From Acanthosoma haemorrhoidale (taxonomy: Eukaryota; Arthropoda; Insecta; Hemiptera; Acanthosomatidae), in the NCBI GenBank assembly GCA_930367205.1, contig OV884015.1, forward strand, positions 930,001 through 994,000: a stretch of 64,000 nt of DNA, written 5' to 3'. Both the position numbers and the translations under genes were made by a program. How positions within the stretch are numbered: the stretch's first letter is position 1; every line of letters starts with the position of its first letter. Positions 1-11,165 of this stretch are shown one piece after another. The notes beneath the pieces are model-generated. The model did no database searches. It saw only the letters and a program-made list of their open reading frames with translations, and was not told where the DNA came from.

Positions 1-485
1 GACATCATTTGATGTTATGTTCACGCGAAACTCGAATCATACGATTGTAACACGTGATACAATGAGTTCAAATGATACGGTACACAATCGTATTCCACAT
101 CATTTGATGTTATGTTTACTCGTAACTTTAATTATACGATCATATCACGTGATTGAATGAGTGCCAATGATATGACACACAATCATATTCGAAATCATTT
201 GATGTTATATTCACTCGTAACTTGAATCATACGATTGTATCACGTGATACAATGAGTGCTAATGATACAGCACACAATCATATTCGACATCATTTGATGT
301 TATAGTCACTCGTAACTTGAATCATACGACCGTATCACGTGATTGAATGAATGCCAATGATATGGCACACAATCATATTCGACATCATTTGATGTTATAT
401 TCACTGGTACTATGAATCATACGATCGTATCACGTGATACCATGAGTGCTAATGATTAGGCACACTATCATATTTGACATCATCT

Positions 486-526
486 GATGTTATTGATACG
501 GTATACGAGCATGTTTGACATCATTT
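486..526. repeat. Truncated 41-bp family A monomer (landmark copy 1)
   Basis: The distance between successive (G/A)ATGTTAT words falls from 95 to 41 bp here. About 54 bp, including the CGATCG/CACGTG palindromes, are missing. The remaining segment has private words (GATACGGTATACGAGCATG) found nowhere else in the monomer set. Equivalent copies start at about 4323, 10422, 15123, 21802, 42010, 45855, 46751, 53386 and 61490, so this is an inherited landmark for aligning the A blocks. Confidence 0.93.
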
Positions 527-707
527 AATGTTATATTAACTCGTAAGTTTAATCATACGATCGTATCACGTAAAACAATGAGTGCAAATGATACATTATA
601 CAATCATATTCAACATCATTTGATGTTATATTCACTCGTAACTTGAATCACACGATCGTATCACGTGATAAAATGAGTTCAAATGATACGGTACACAATC
701 GTATTCG

Positions 708-764
708 ACATCATTTGATGTTATATTCACTCGTAACTTGAATCATACGATCGTATCACGTGAT
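708..764. other. Representative set of three dyads in a family A monomer
   Basis: One monomer worked out in detail. ACATCATTTGATGT (708-721) is a 6-bp inverted repeat around TT. ATACGATCGTAT (745-756) is a perfect 12-bp palindrome. ATCACGTGAT (755-764) is a perfect 10-bp palindrome overlapping it by two bases. CACGTG is an E-box. ATCACGTG also fits the yeast CDEI consensus RTCACRTG on either strand. The arrangement recurs about every 95 bp in the A blocks with variants. Whether any protein binds is unknown. Confidence 0.8.
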
Positions 765-1028
765 ACAATAAGTTTAAATGATACGGTAAACAATCATATT
801 CGACATCATTTGATGTTATATCCATCCCAAACTTTAATCATACGATCGTATCACGTGAAACAATGAGTGCTAATGATACATTATACAATCCTATTCAAAA
901 TCATTTGATGTTATCTTCACTCGTAACTTTCATCATACGATCGTATCACGTGATACAATAAGTGCAAATGATACGGCACACTATCATATTTGACATCATT
1001 TGATGTCATATTCACTCATAAATTTATT

Positions 1029-1056
1029 CATACGATCGTATGATCTTTAACGTTAG
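1029..1056. other. A-to-B junction (type example)
   Basis: Family A reads up to the palindrome ATACGATCGTAT and then, in place of CACGTG, continues GATCTTTAACGTTAGC into family B. The same join occurs before every B block (near 4879, 8191, 11166, 15870, 22547, 28207, 32896, 38056, 42946, 47021, 54511, 59550 and 62331). In most of them the preceding monomer also has the private GATGTCATATTC and CTTTATTC words. Confidence 0.93.
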
Positions 1057-2530
1057 CTCTTGCCCTATTATGTTCTCCTGATACCAAAACAAAGAAAACA
1101 TCTTTAAAAAGTCGAATTTTAACAAAAATGCGTATTTCATAGCTTGTACGTTAGCACCTGCCCCATTATGTTCTCCTGATACCAAAACAAGAAAAATATC
1201 GTCAAAAAGTCGAATTTTTACAAAAATGCGTATTTAGAGCTAGTACGTTAGCTCCTGTCCCGTTATGTTCTCCTGATACCAAAACAAAAAAAATATCGTT
1301 CAAAAGTCAAATTTTTACAAAAATGCGTATTTCATAGCTGGTACGTTAGCTCCTGCCCTATTATGTTCTCCTGATACGAAAACGAGAAAAATATCGTCAA
1401 AAAGTTGAATTTTTCAAAAATGCGTATTTCATAGCTAGTATGTTAGCTCCTGCCCCATTATGTACTCCTGATATGAAAACCAGGAAAATATCGTCAAAAA
1501 CTTGAATTTTTAAAAAATGGGTATTTCATAGCTGGTACGTTAGCTCCTGTCACATTATGTTCTCTTGATACCAAAACAAGGAAAATATAGTCAAATTTTT
1601 AAAAAATGCGTATTTCATAGCTAGTACGTCAGCTTCTGCCTCACCATGTTCTCCTGATACTAAAACCAGGAAAATATCGTCAAAAAGTCGAATTTTTAAA
1701 AAATGCGTATTTCATAGCTAGTACGTCAGCTCCTGCCCCATTATGTTCTCCTGATACGAAAACAACAAAAATATCGTCAAAAAGTCGAATTTTTAAAAAA
1801 ATGGGTATTTCATAGCTGGCACGTTAGCTCCTGCTCTTTTATGTTCTCCTGATACTAAATCAAGAAAAATATCGTCAAAAAGTCGAATTTTTTAAAAATG
1901 CGTATTTCATAGCTAGTACGTTAGCTCCTGCCCCATCATGTTCTCCTGATACTAAAACGAGGAAAAGATCGTCAAAAAGTTGAATTTTTAAAAAATGGGT
2001 ATTTCATAGCTGGTATGTTAGCTCCTGTCCCACTATGTTCTCCTGATACCAAAACAAAGAAAATATCGTCTAAAATTCAAATTTTTACAAAAATGCGTTT
2101 TTTATAGCTGGTACGTTAGCTCCTACCCTATTATGTTCTCCTGATACGAAAACCAGGAAAATATCGTCAAAAAGTCGATTTTTTAAAAAATGCGTATTTC
2201 ATAGCTAGTACGTCAGTTCCTGCCCTATTATGTTCTCCTGATACCTAAACAAGAAAATATCGTCAAAAAGTTGAATTTTTAAAAAAAAATGCGTATTTCT
2301 TAGCTAGTACGTTAGCTCCTGCCTTATTATGTTCTCCTGATACCAAAACAAAGAAAATGTCATCAAAAAGTTAAATTTTTTTAAAAAAGAGTATTTTATA
2401 GCTGGTACGTTAGCTTCTGAACAATTATGATTTACTCATACCAAAACAAGAAAAATATCGTCAAAAAGTCGAATTTTAAAAAAATGCGTATTTTATAGCT
2501 GGTACAATAATTCCTGCCCTATTATGTTAA
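1042..2530. repeat. Satellite family B, block 1 (about 15 monomers)
   Basis: About fifteen complete copies of a 97-98-bp monomer plus a partial last copy. The monomer reads through GTTAGCTCCTGCCCCATTAT, TTCTCCTGATAC, a run of A-rich words around ATCGTC and AAAAAGTCG, a T/A-rich spacer, then TGCGTATTTCATAGCT. Spacing between successive TACG(T)TAG words was 97, 98 and 97 bp where I counted. Length varies mainly in the A/T homopolymer runs. The block enters by GTATGATCTTTAACG and leaves by ATAATTCCTGCCCTATTATG. Confidence 0.96.
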
Positions 2531-2560
2531 ATCGTAGCTTTGATCATACGATCGTATCAC
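2504..2560. other. B-to-A junction (type example)
   Basis: Family B ends in ACAATAATTCCTGCCCTATTATG and passes into family A at TTAA(A/C)TCGTAGCTTTGATC. The word TTATGTT is common to both monomers, so the join could have formed at this short identity. The same exit is found after every B block, except that the block ending at 60267 reaches it from an earlier unit. Confidence 0.9.
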
Positions 2561-3120
2561 GTAATAAAATGAGTGCTAATGATACATTATACAATCATAT
2601 TCAACATCATTTGATGTTATCTTCACTCGTAACTTTCATCATACGATCGTATCACGTGATACAATGAGTGCCAATGATACGGTACACTATCATATTCGAC
2701 ATCATTTGATGTTATATTCACTCGTGGCTTCAATCATACGATCGTATCACGTGATATAATGAGTGGCAATGATGCGGTACACTATCATATTTCACATGAT
2801 TTGATGTTATGTTTACTCGTAACTTTAATCATACGATCGTATCACGTGATTGAATGAGTGCCAATGATATGGCACACAATCAAATTCGACATTATTTGGT
2901 GTTATATTCACTCGTAACTTGAATCACACGATCGTATCACGTGATACAATGAGTTCAAATGATACGGTACACAATCATATTCGACATCATTTGATGTTAT
3001 ATTCACTCGTAACTTGAATCATACGACCGTATCACGTAAAACAACGAGTGCTAATGATACATTATACAATCATATTCAACATCATTTAATGTTATATTCA
3101 CGCGAAACTTTAATCATACG

Positions 3121-3500
3121 ATCGTATCACGTGATTGAATGAGTGCCAATGATATGGCACACAATCAAATTCGACATCATTTGATGGTATATTCACTCGT
3201 AACTTTATTCTAACGATCGTATCACATGATACAATGAGTGCTAATGATACAGCACACTATCATATTTGACATCATTTGATGTTATATTCACCCGAAACTT
3301 TCATCATACGATCGTATCACGTGATTGAATGAGTGCCAATGATATGGCACACAATCAAATTCGACATCATTTGATGGTATATTCACTCGTAACTTTATTC
3401 TAACGATCGTATCACATGATACAATGAGTGCTAATGATACAGCACACTATCATATTTGACATCATTTGATGTTATATTCACCCGAAACTTTCATCATACG
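3121..3500. repeat. 190-bp dimer duplicated in tandem
   Basis: Two adjacent 190-bp segments (3121-3310 and 3311-3500) match almost base for base. One of the few differences is ATCGTAT versus ATCATAT at the downstream edge. Each contains one CACGTG monomer followed by one CACATG monomer. The dimer appears only once in the matching positions of several other blocks, so this is a recent local gain. Confidence 0.88.
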
Positions 3501-4322
3501 ATCATATCACGTGATTGAATGAGTGCCAATGATATGGCACACAATCATATTCGACATCATTTGATGTTATATTCACTCGTGACTTGAATCATACGATCGT
3601 ATCACGTGATACCATGAGTGATAATGATTAGGCACACTATCTTATTCGACATCATTTGATGTTATATTCACTCGAAACTTTAATCATACGATCATATCAC
3701 GTGATACCATGAGTGCTAATGATTAGGCACACAATCATATTCGACATCATTTGATGTTATGTTCACGCGAAACTTTAATCATACAATCATATCACGTGAT
3801 TGAATGAGTGCCAATGATTAGGCACACAAACATATTCGACATCATTTGATGTTATGTTCACGCGAAACTCGAATCATACGATTGTAACACGTGATACAAT
3901 GAGTTCAAATGATACGGTACACAATCGTATTCCACATCATTTGATGTTATGTTTACTCGTAACTTTAATTATACGATCATATCACGTGATTGAATGAGTG
4001 CCAATGATATGACACACAATCATATTCGAAATCATTTGATGTTATATTCACTCGTAACTTGAATCATACGATTGTATCACGTGATACAATGAGTGCTAAT
4101 GATACAGCACACAATCATATTCGACATCATTTGATGTTATAGTCACTCGTAACTTGAATCATACGACCGTATCACGTGATTGAATGAATGCCAATGATAT
4201 GGCACACAATCATATTCGACATCATTTGATGTTATATTCACTGGTACTATGAATCATACAATCGTATCACGTGATACCATGAGTGCTAATGATTAGGCAC
4301 ACTATCATATTTGACATCATCT

Positions 4323-4363
4323 GATGTTATTGATACGGTATACGAGCATGTTTGACATCATTT
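4323..4363. repeat. Truncated family A monomer (landmark copy 2)
   Basis: Same 41-bp spacing and private words as the copy at 486, displaced by exactly 3,837 bp. Confidence 0.92.
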
Positions 4364-4878
4364 AATGTTATATTAACTCGTAAGTTTAATCATACGATCG
4401 TATCACGTAAAACAATGAGTGCAAATGATACATTATACAATCATATTCAACATCATTTGATGTTATATTCACTCGTAACTTGAATCACACGATCGTATCA
4501 CGTGATAAAATGAGTTCAAATGATACGGTACACAATCGTATTCGACATCATTTGATGTTATATTCACTCGTAACTTGAATCATACGATCGTATCACGTGA
4601 TACAATAAGTTTAAATGATACGGTAAACAATCATATTCGACATCATTTGATGTTATATCCATCCCAAACTTTAATCATACGATCGTATCACGTGAAACAA
4701 TGAGTGCTAATGATACATTATACAATTATATTCAAAATCATTTGATGTTATCTTCACTCGTAACTTTCATCATACGATCGTATCACGTGATACAATAAGT
4801 GCAAATGATACGGCACACCATTATATTTGACATCATTTGATGTCATATTCACTCGTAACTTTATTCATACGATCGTAT

Positions 4879-5789
4879 GATCTTTAACGTTAGCTCCTGT
4901 CCCATTATGTTCTCCTGATACCAAAACAAGGAAAATATCGTCAAAAAGTCGAATTTTTAAAAAATGCGTATTTCATAGCTAGTACGTCAGCTCCTGCCCC
5001 ATTATGTTCTCCTGATACGAAAACAACAAAAATATCGTCAAAAAGTCGAATTTTTAAAAAAATGGGTATTTCATAGCTGGCACGTTAGCTCCTGCTCTTT
5101 TATGTTCTCCTGATACTAAATCAAGAAAAATATCGTCAAAAAGTCGAATTTTTTAAAAATGCGTATTTCATAGCTAGTACGTTAGCTCCTGCCCCATCAT
5201 GTTCTCCTGATACTAAAACGAGGAAAAGATCGTCAAAAAGTTGAATTTTTAAAAAATGGGTATTTCATAGCTGGTATGTTAGCTCCTGTCCCATTATGTT
5301 CTCCTGATACCAAAACAAAGAAAATATCGTCTAAAATTCAAATTTCTACAAAAATGCGTTTTTTATAGCTGGTACGTTAGCTCCTACCCTATTATGTTCT
5401 CCTGATACGAAAACCAGGAAAATATCGTCAAAAAGTCGATTTTTTAAAAAATGCGTATTTCATAGCTAGTACGTCAGCTCTTCCCCATTATGTTCTCCTG
5501 ATACCTAAACAAGAAAATATCGTCAAAAAGTTGAATTTTTAAAAAAAATGCGTATTTCTTAGCTAGTACGTTAGCTCCTGCCTTATTATGTTCTCCTGAT
5601 ACCAAAACAAAGAAAATGTCATCAAAAAGTTAAATTTTTTTAAAAAAGAGTATTTTATAGCTGGTACGTTAGCTTCTGAACAATTATGATTTACTCATAC
5701 TAAAACAAGAAAAATATCGTCAAAAAGTCGAATTTTAAAAAAATGCTTATTTTATAGCTGGTACAATAATTCCTGCCCTATTATGTTAA
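4879..5789. repeat. Satellite family B, block 2 (about 9 monomers)
   Basis: Nine complete B monomers and the usual partial last one. Compared with the block at 1042-2530, about six monomers are missing near the start: the matching offset drops from 3,837 bp in the upstream A block to 3,261 bp inside this block, a loss of 576 bp. One monomer has a shortened CTCTTCCCC word at about 5478. The tail carries ATGCTTATTTT, shared with the block at 15870. Confidence 0.95.
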
Positions 5790-8190
5790 CTCGTAGCTTT
5801 GATCATACGATCGTATCACGTAATAAAATGAGTGCTAATGATACATTATACAATCATATTCAACATCATTTGATGTTATCTTCACTCGTAACTTTCATCA
5901 TACGATCGTATCACGTGATACAATGAGTGCCAATGATACGGTACACTATCATATTCGACATCATTTGATGTTATATTCACTCGTGGCTTCAATCATACGA
6001 TCGTATCACGTGATATAATGAGTGGCAATGATGCGGTACACTATCATATTCAACATCATTTAATGTTATATTCACGCGAAACTTTAATCATACGATCGTA
6101 TCACGTGATTGAATGAGTGCCAATGATATGGCACACAATCAAATTCGACATCATTTGATGGTATATTCACTCGTAACTTTATTCTAACGATCGTATCACA
6201 TGATACAATGAGTGCTAATGATACAGCACACTATCATATTTGACATCATTTGATGTTATATTCACCCGAAACTTTCATCATACGATCGTATCACGTGATT
6301 GAATGAGTGCCAATGATATGGCACACAATCATATTCGACATCATTTGATGTTATATTCACTCGTGACTTGAATCATACGATCGTATCACGTGATACCATG
6401 AGTGATAATGATTAGGCACACTATCATATTCGACATCATTTGATGTTATATTCACTCGTAGCTTCAATCATACGATCGTATCACGTGATATAATGAGTGG
6501 CAATGATGCGGTACACTATCATATTTCACATGATTTGATGTTATGTTTACTCGTAACTTTAATCATACGATCGTATCACGTGATTGAATGAGTGCCAATG
6601 ATATGGCACACAATCAAATTCGACATTATTTGGTGTTATATTCACTCGTAACTTGAATCACACGATCGTATCACGTGATACAATGAGTTCAAATGATACG
6701 GTACACAATCATATTCGACATCATTTGATGTTATATTCACTCGTAACTTGAATCATACGACCGTATCACGTAAAACAACGAGTGCTAATGATACATTATA
6801 CAATCATATTCAACATCATTTAATGTTATATTCACGCGAAACTTTAATCATACGATCGTATCACGTGATTGAATGAGTGCCAATGATATGGCACACAATC
6901 AAATTCGACATCATTTGATGGTATATTCACTCGTAACTTTATTCTAACGATCGTATCACATGATACAATGAGTGCTAATGATACAGCACACTATCATATT
7001 TGACATCATTTGATGTTATATTCACCCGAAACTTTCATCATACGATCGTATCACGTGATTGAATGAGTGCCAATGATATGGCACACAATCAAATTCGACA
7101 TCATTTGATGGTATATTCACTCGTAACTTTAATCATACGATCGTATCACGTGAAACAATGAGTGCTAATGATACATTATACAATTATATTCAAAATCATT
7201 TGATGTTATATTCACCCGAAACTTTCATCATACGATCGTATCACGTGATTGAATGAGTGCCAATGATATGGCACACAATCATATTCGACATCATTTGATG
7301 TTATATTCACTCGTGACTTGAATCATACGATCGTATCACGTGATACCATGAGTGATAATGATTAGGCACACTATCTTATTCGACATCATTTGATGTTATA
7401 TTCACTCGAAACTTTAATCATACCATCATATCACGTGATACCATGAGTGCTAATGATTAGGCACACAATCATATTCGACATCATTTGATGTTATGTTCAC
7501 GCGAAACTTTAATCATACAATCATATCACGTGATTGAATGAGTGCCAATGATTAGGCACACAATCATATTCGACATCATTTGATGTTATGTTCACGCGAA
7601 ACTCGAATCATACGATTGTAACACGTGATACAATGAGTTCAAATGATACAGCACACAATCATATTCGACATCATTTGATGTTATAGTCACTCGTAACTTG
7701 AATCATACGACCGTATCACGTGATTGAATGAATGCCAATGATATGGCACACAATCATATTCGACATCATTTGATGTTATATTCACTCGTAACTTGAATCA
7801 TACGATCGTATCACGTGATACAATAAGTTTAAATGATACGGTAAACAATCATATTCGACATCATTTGATGTTATGTTTACTCGTTACTTTAATCTTACGA
7901 TCGTATCACGTGATACAATGAGTGCTAATGATACGGTAAACAATCATATTCGACATCATTTGATGTTATATCCATCCCAAACTTTAATCATACGATCGTA
8001 TCACGTGAAACAATGAGTGCTAATGATACATTATACAATTATATTCAAAATCATTTGATGTTATCTTCACTCGTAACTTTCATCATACGATCGTATCACG
8101 TGATACAATAAGTGCAAATGATACGGCACACCATTATATTTGACATCATTTGATGTCATATTCACTCGTAACTTTATTCATACGATCGTA
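5790..8190. repeat. Satellite family A, block 3 (about 25 monomers)
   Basis: All monomers are 95 bp. An eight-monomer segment is repeated at 760-bp spacing: the CAACATCATTTAATG variant and the monomers after it at about 6050 recur at about 6810. The truncated landmark monomer is absent, so that region has been deleted or replaced. From about 7900 the order of variants again follows the common downstream end. Confidence 0.95.
6055..7110. repeat. 760-bp (8-monomer) tandem repeat within block A3
   Basis: The ordered variants TAATGTTATATTCACGCGAA at 6061 and at 6821 are 760 bp apart, exactly eight 95-bp monomers. The monomers that follow match for several units in each copy, including the CACATG variant and the TTCACCCGAAAC variant. 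The second copy then switches to another variant order. Confidence 0.82.
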
Positions 8191-9103
8191 TGATCTTTAA
8201 CGTTAGCTCCTGTCCCATTATGTTCTCCTGATACCAAAACAAGGAAAATATCGTCAAAAAGTCGAATTTTTAAAAAATGCGTATTTCATAGCTAGTACGT
8301 CAGCTCCTGCCCCATTATGTTCTCCTGATACGAAAACAACAAAAATATCGTCAAAAAGTCGAATTTTTAAAAAAATGGGTATTTCATAGCTGGCACGTTA
8401 GCTCCTGCTCTTTTATATTCTCCTGATACTAAATCAAGAAAAATATCGTCAAAAAGTCGAATTTTTTAAAAATGCGTATTTCATAGCTAGTACGTTAGCT
8501 CCTGCCCCATCATGTTCTCCTGATACTAAAACGAGGAAAAGATCGTCAAAAAGTTGAATTTTTAAAAAATGGGTATTTCATAGCTGGTATGTTAGCTCCT
8601 GTCCCATTATGTTCTCCTGATACCAAAACAAAGAAAATATCGTCTAAAATTCAAATTTCTACAAAAATGCGTTTTTTATAGCTGGTACGTTAGCTCCTAC
8701 CCTATTATGTTCTCCTGATACGAAAACCAGGAAAATATCGTCAAAAAGTCGATTTTTTAAAAAAATGCGTATTTCATAGCTAGTACGTCAGCTCCTGCCC
8801 CATTATGTTCTCCTGATACCTAAACAAGAAAATATCGTCAAAACGTTGAATTTTTAAAAAAAATGCGTATTTCTTAGCTAGTACGTTAGCTCCTGCCTTA
8901 TTATGTTCTCCTGATACCAAAACAAAGAAAATGTCATCAAAAAGTTAAATTTTTTTAAAAAAGAGTATTTTATAGCTGGTACGTTAGCTTCTGAACAATT
9001 ATGATTTACTCATACCATAACAAGAAAAATATCGTCAAAAAGTCGAATTTTAAAAAAATGCGTATTTTATAGCTGGTACAATAATTCCTGCCCTATTATG
9101 TTA
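8191..9103. repeat. Satellite family B, block 3 (about 9 monomers)
   Basis: Near-identical to the block at 4879-5789, with an offset of 3,313-3,314 bp. It has the same nine-monomer order but the full CTCCTGCCCC word where block 2 is shortened. Its exit reads TTAAATCG like the first B block, whereas block 2 reads TTAACTCG. The borders are therefore a mosaic rather than a simple line of descent. Confidence 0.95.
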
Positions 9104-11165
9104 AATCGTAGCTTTGATCATACGATCGTATCACGTAATAAAATGAGTGCTAATGATACATTATACAATCATATTCAACATCATTTGATGTTATCTTCAC
9201 TCGTAACTTTCATCATACGATCGTATCACGTGATACAATGAGTGCCAATGATACGGTACACTATCATATTCGACATCATTTGATGTTATATTCACTCGTG
9301 GCTTCAATCATACGATCGTATCACGTGATATAATGAGTGGCAATGATGCGGTACACTATCATATTCAACATCATTTAATGTTATATTCACGCGAAACTTT
9401 AATCATACGATCGTATCACGTGATTGAATGAGTGCCAATGATATGGCACACAATCAAATTCGACATCATTTGATGGTATATTCACTCGTAACTTTATTCT
9501 AACGATCGTATCACATGATACAATGAGTGCTAATGATACAGCACACTATCATATTTGACATCATTTGATGTTATATTCACCCGAAACTTTCATCATACGA
9601 TCGTATCACGTGATTGAATGAGTGCCAATGATATGGCACACAATCATATTCGACATCATTTGATGTTATATTCACTCGTGACTTGAATCATACGATCGTA
9701 TCACGTGATACCATGAGTGATAATGATTAGGCACACTATCTTATTCGACATCATTTGATGTTATATTCACTCGAAACTTTAATCATACGATCATATCACG
9801 TGATACCATGAGTGCTAATGATTAGGCACACAATCATATTCGACATCATTTGATGTTATGTTCACGCGAAACTTTAATCATACAATCATATCACGTGATT
9901 GAATGAGTGCCAATGATTAGGCACACAATCATATTCGACATCATTTGATGTTATGTTCACGCGAAACTCGAATCATACGATTGTAACACGTGATACAATG
10001 AGTTCAAATGATACGGTACACAATCATATTCCACATCATTTGATGTTATGTTTACTCGTAACTTTAATTATACGATCATATCACGTGATTGAATGAGTGC
10101 CAATGATATGACACACAATCATATTCGAAATCATTTGATGTTATATTCACTCGTAACTTGAATCATACGATTGTATCACGTGATACAATGAGTGCTAATG
10201 ATACAGCACACAATCATATTCGACATCATTTGATGTTATAGTCACTCGTAACTTGAATCATACGACCGTATCACGTGATTGAATGAATGCCAATGATATG
10301 GCACACAATCATATTCGACATCATTTGATGTTATATTCACTGGTACTATGAATCATACGATCGTATCACGTGATACCATGAGTGCTAATGATTAGGCACA
10401 CTATCATATTTGACATCATCTGATGTTATTGATACGGTATACGAGCATGTTTGACATCATTTAATGTTATATTAACTCGTAAGTTTAATCATACGATCGT
10501 ATCACGTAAAACAATGAGTGCAAATGATACATTATACAATCATATTCAACATCATTTGATGTTATATTCACTCGTAACTTGAATCACACGATCGTATCAC
10601 GTGATAAAATGAGTTCAAATGATACGGTACACAATCGTATTCGACATCATTTGATGTTATGTTTACTCGTTACTTTAATCTTACGATCGTATCACGTGAT
10701 ACAATGAGTGCTAATGATACAGCACACTATCATATTTGACATCATTTGATGTTATATTCACTCGTAACTTGAATTATACGATCGTATCACGTGATACTAT
10801 GAGTGCTAATGATAAGCACACAATCATATTCGACATTATTTGATGTTATATTCACTCGTAACTTGAATCATACGATCGTATCACGTGATACAATAAGTTT
10901 AAATGATACGGTAAACAATCATATTCGACATCATTTGATGTTATATCCATCCCAAACTTTAATCATACGATCGTATCACGTGAAACAATGAGTGCTAATG
11001 ATACATTATACAATCCTATTCAAAATCATTTGATGTTATCTTCACTCGTAACTTTCATCATACGATCGTATCACGTGATACAATAAGTGCAAATGATACG
11101 GCACACCATTATATTTGACATCATTTGATGTCATATTCACTCGTAACTTTATTCATACGATCGTA
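9104..11165. repeat. Satellite family A, block 4 (about 21.7 monomers)
   Basis: Family A monomers with the 41-bp landmark at 10422. A monomer at about 10803 has lost one base (AATGATAAGCAC instead of AATGATTAGGCAC), giving a 94-bp unit. That slip alone lengthens one reading frame to 62 codons at 10803-10991. The frame begins at GTG and has no protein-like features. Confidence 0.95.
10422..10462. repeat. Truncated family A monomer (landmark copy 3)
   Basis: Same short unit as at 486. It sits about 744 bp before the B block, two monomers farther than in the first two copies. Confidence 0.92.

Larger units (their letters stand above)
1..1041. repeat. Satellite family A, block 1 (95-bp monomers, cut by window edge)
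   Basis: About eleven head-to-tail copies of the 95-bp family A monomer. The period is measured from TCACG at 661 to TCACG at 756. Each monomer carries a TGATGTTAT segment, a CTCGTAAC segment, the palindrome ATACGATCGTAT, then CACGTG and an AATGAGTGC segment. The block contains the 41-bp truncated monomer at 486-526. The whole block reappears at 3838-4878 at a constant offset of 3,837 bp with only scattered substitutions. No open frame of useful length is present. Confidence 0.97.
2531..4878. repeat. Satellite family A, block 2 (about 25 monomers)
   Basis: This block is 95-bp monomers throughout. It holds a local 190-bp (two-monomer) tandem duplication: 3121-3310 and 3311-3500 carry the same ordered pair of variants, including the CACATG form of the E-box. 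The last 1,041 bp (3838-4878) is a copy of the start of the window. The truncated monomer lies at 4323-4363. Confidence 0.96.

Noticed and set aside
708..764. A point centromere of the budding-yeast type (CDEI-CDEII-CDEIII)
   Set aside because: Only a CDEI-like word is present. I saw no CDEIII-like element paired with an AT-rich spacer of the right kind, and the word recurs in hundreds of monomers.
1042..2530. Homology of families A and B
   Set aside because: They share only short words such as TTATGTT and CGTAT, and these fall at different distances within the two monomers (about 32 versus 63 bp apart). I could not support common descent by eye.
10803..10991. 62-codon open frame in family A
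   Set aside because: It starts at GTG, spans two satellite monomers, depends on a one-base deletion and has no protein-like motif.
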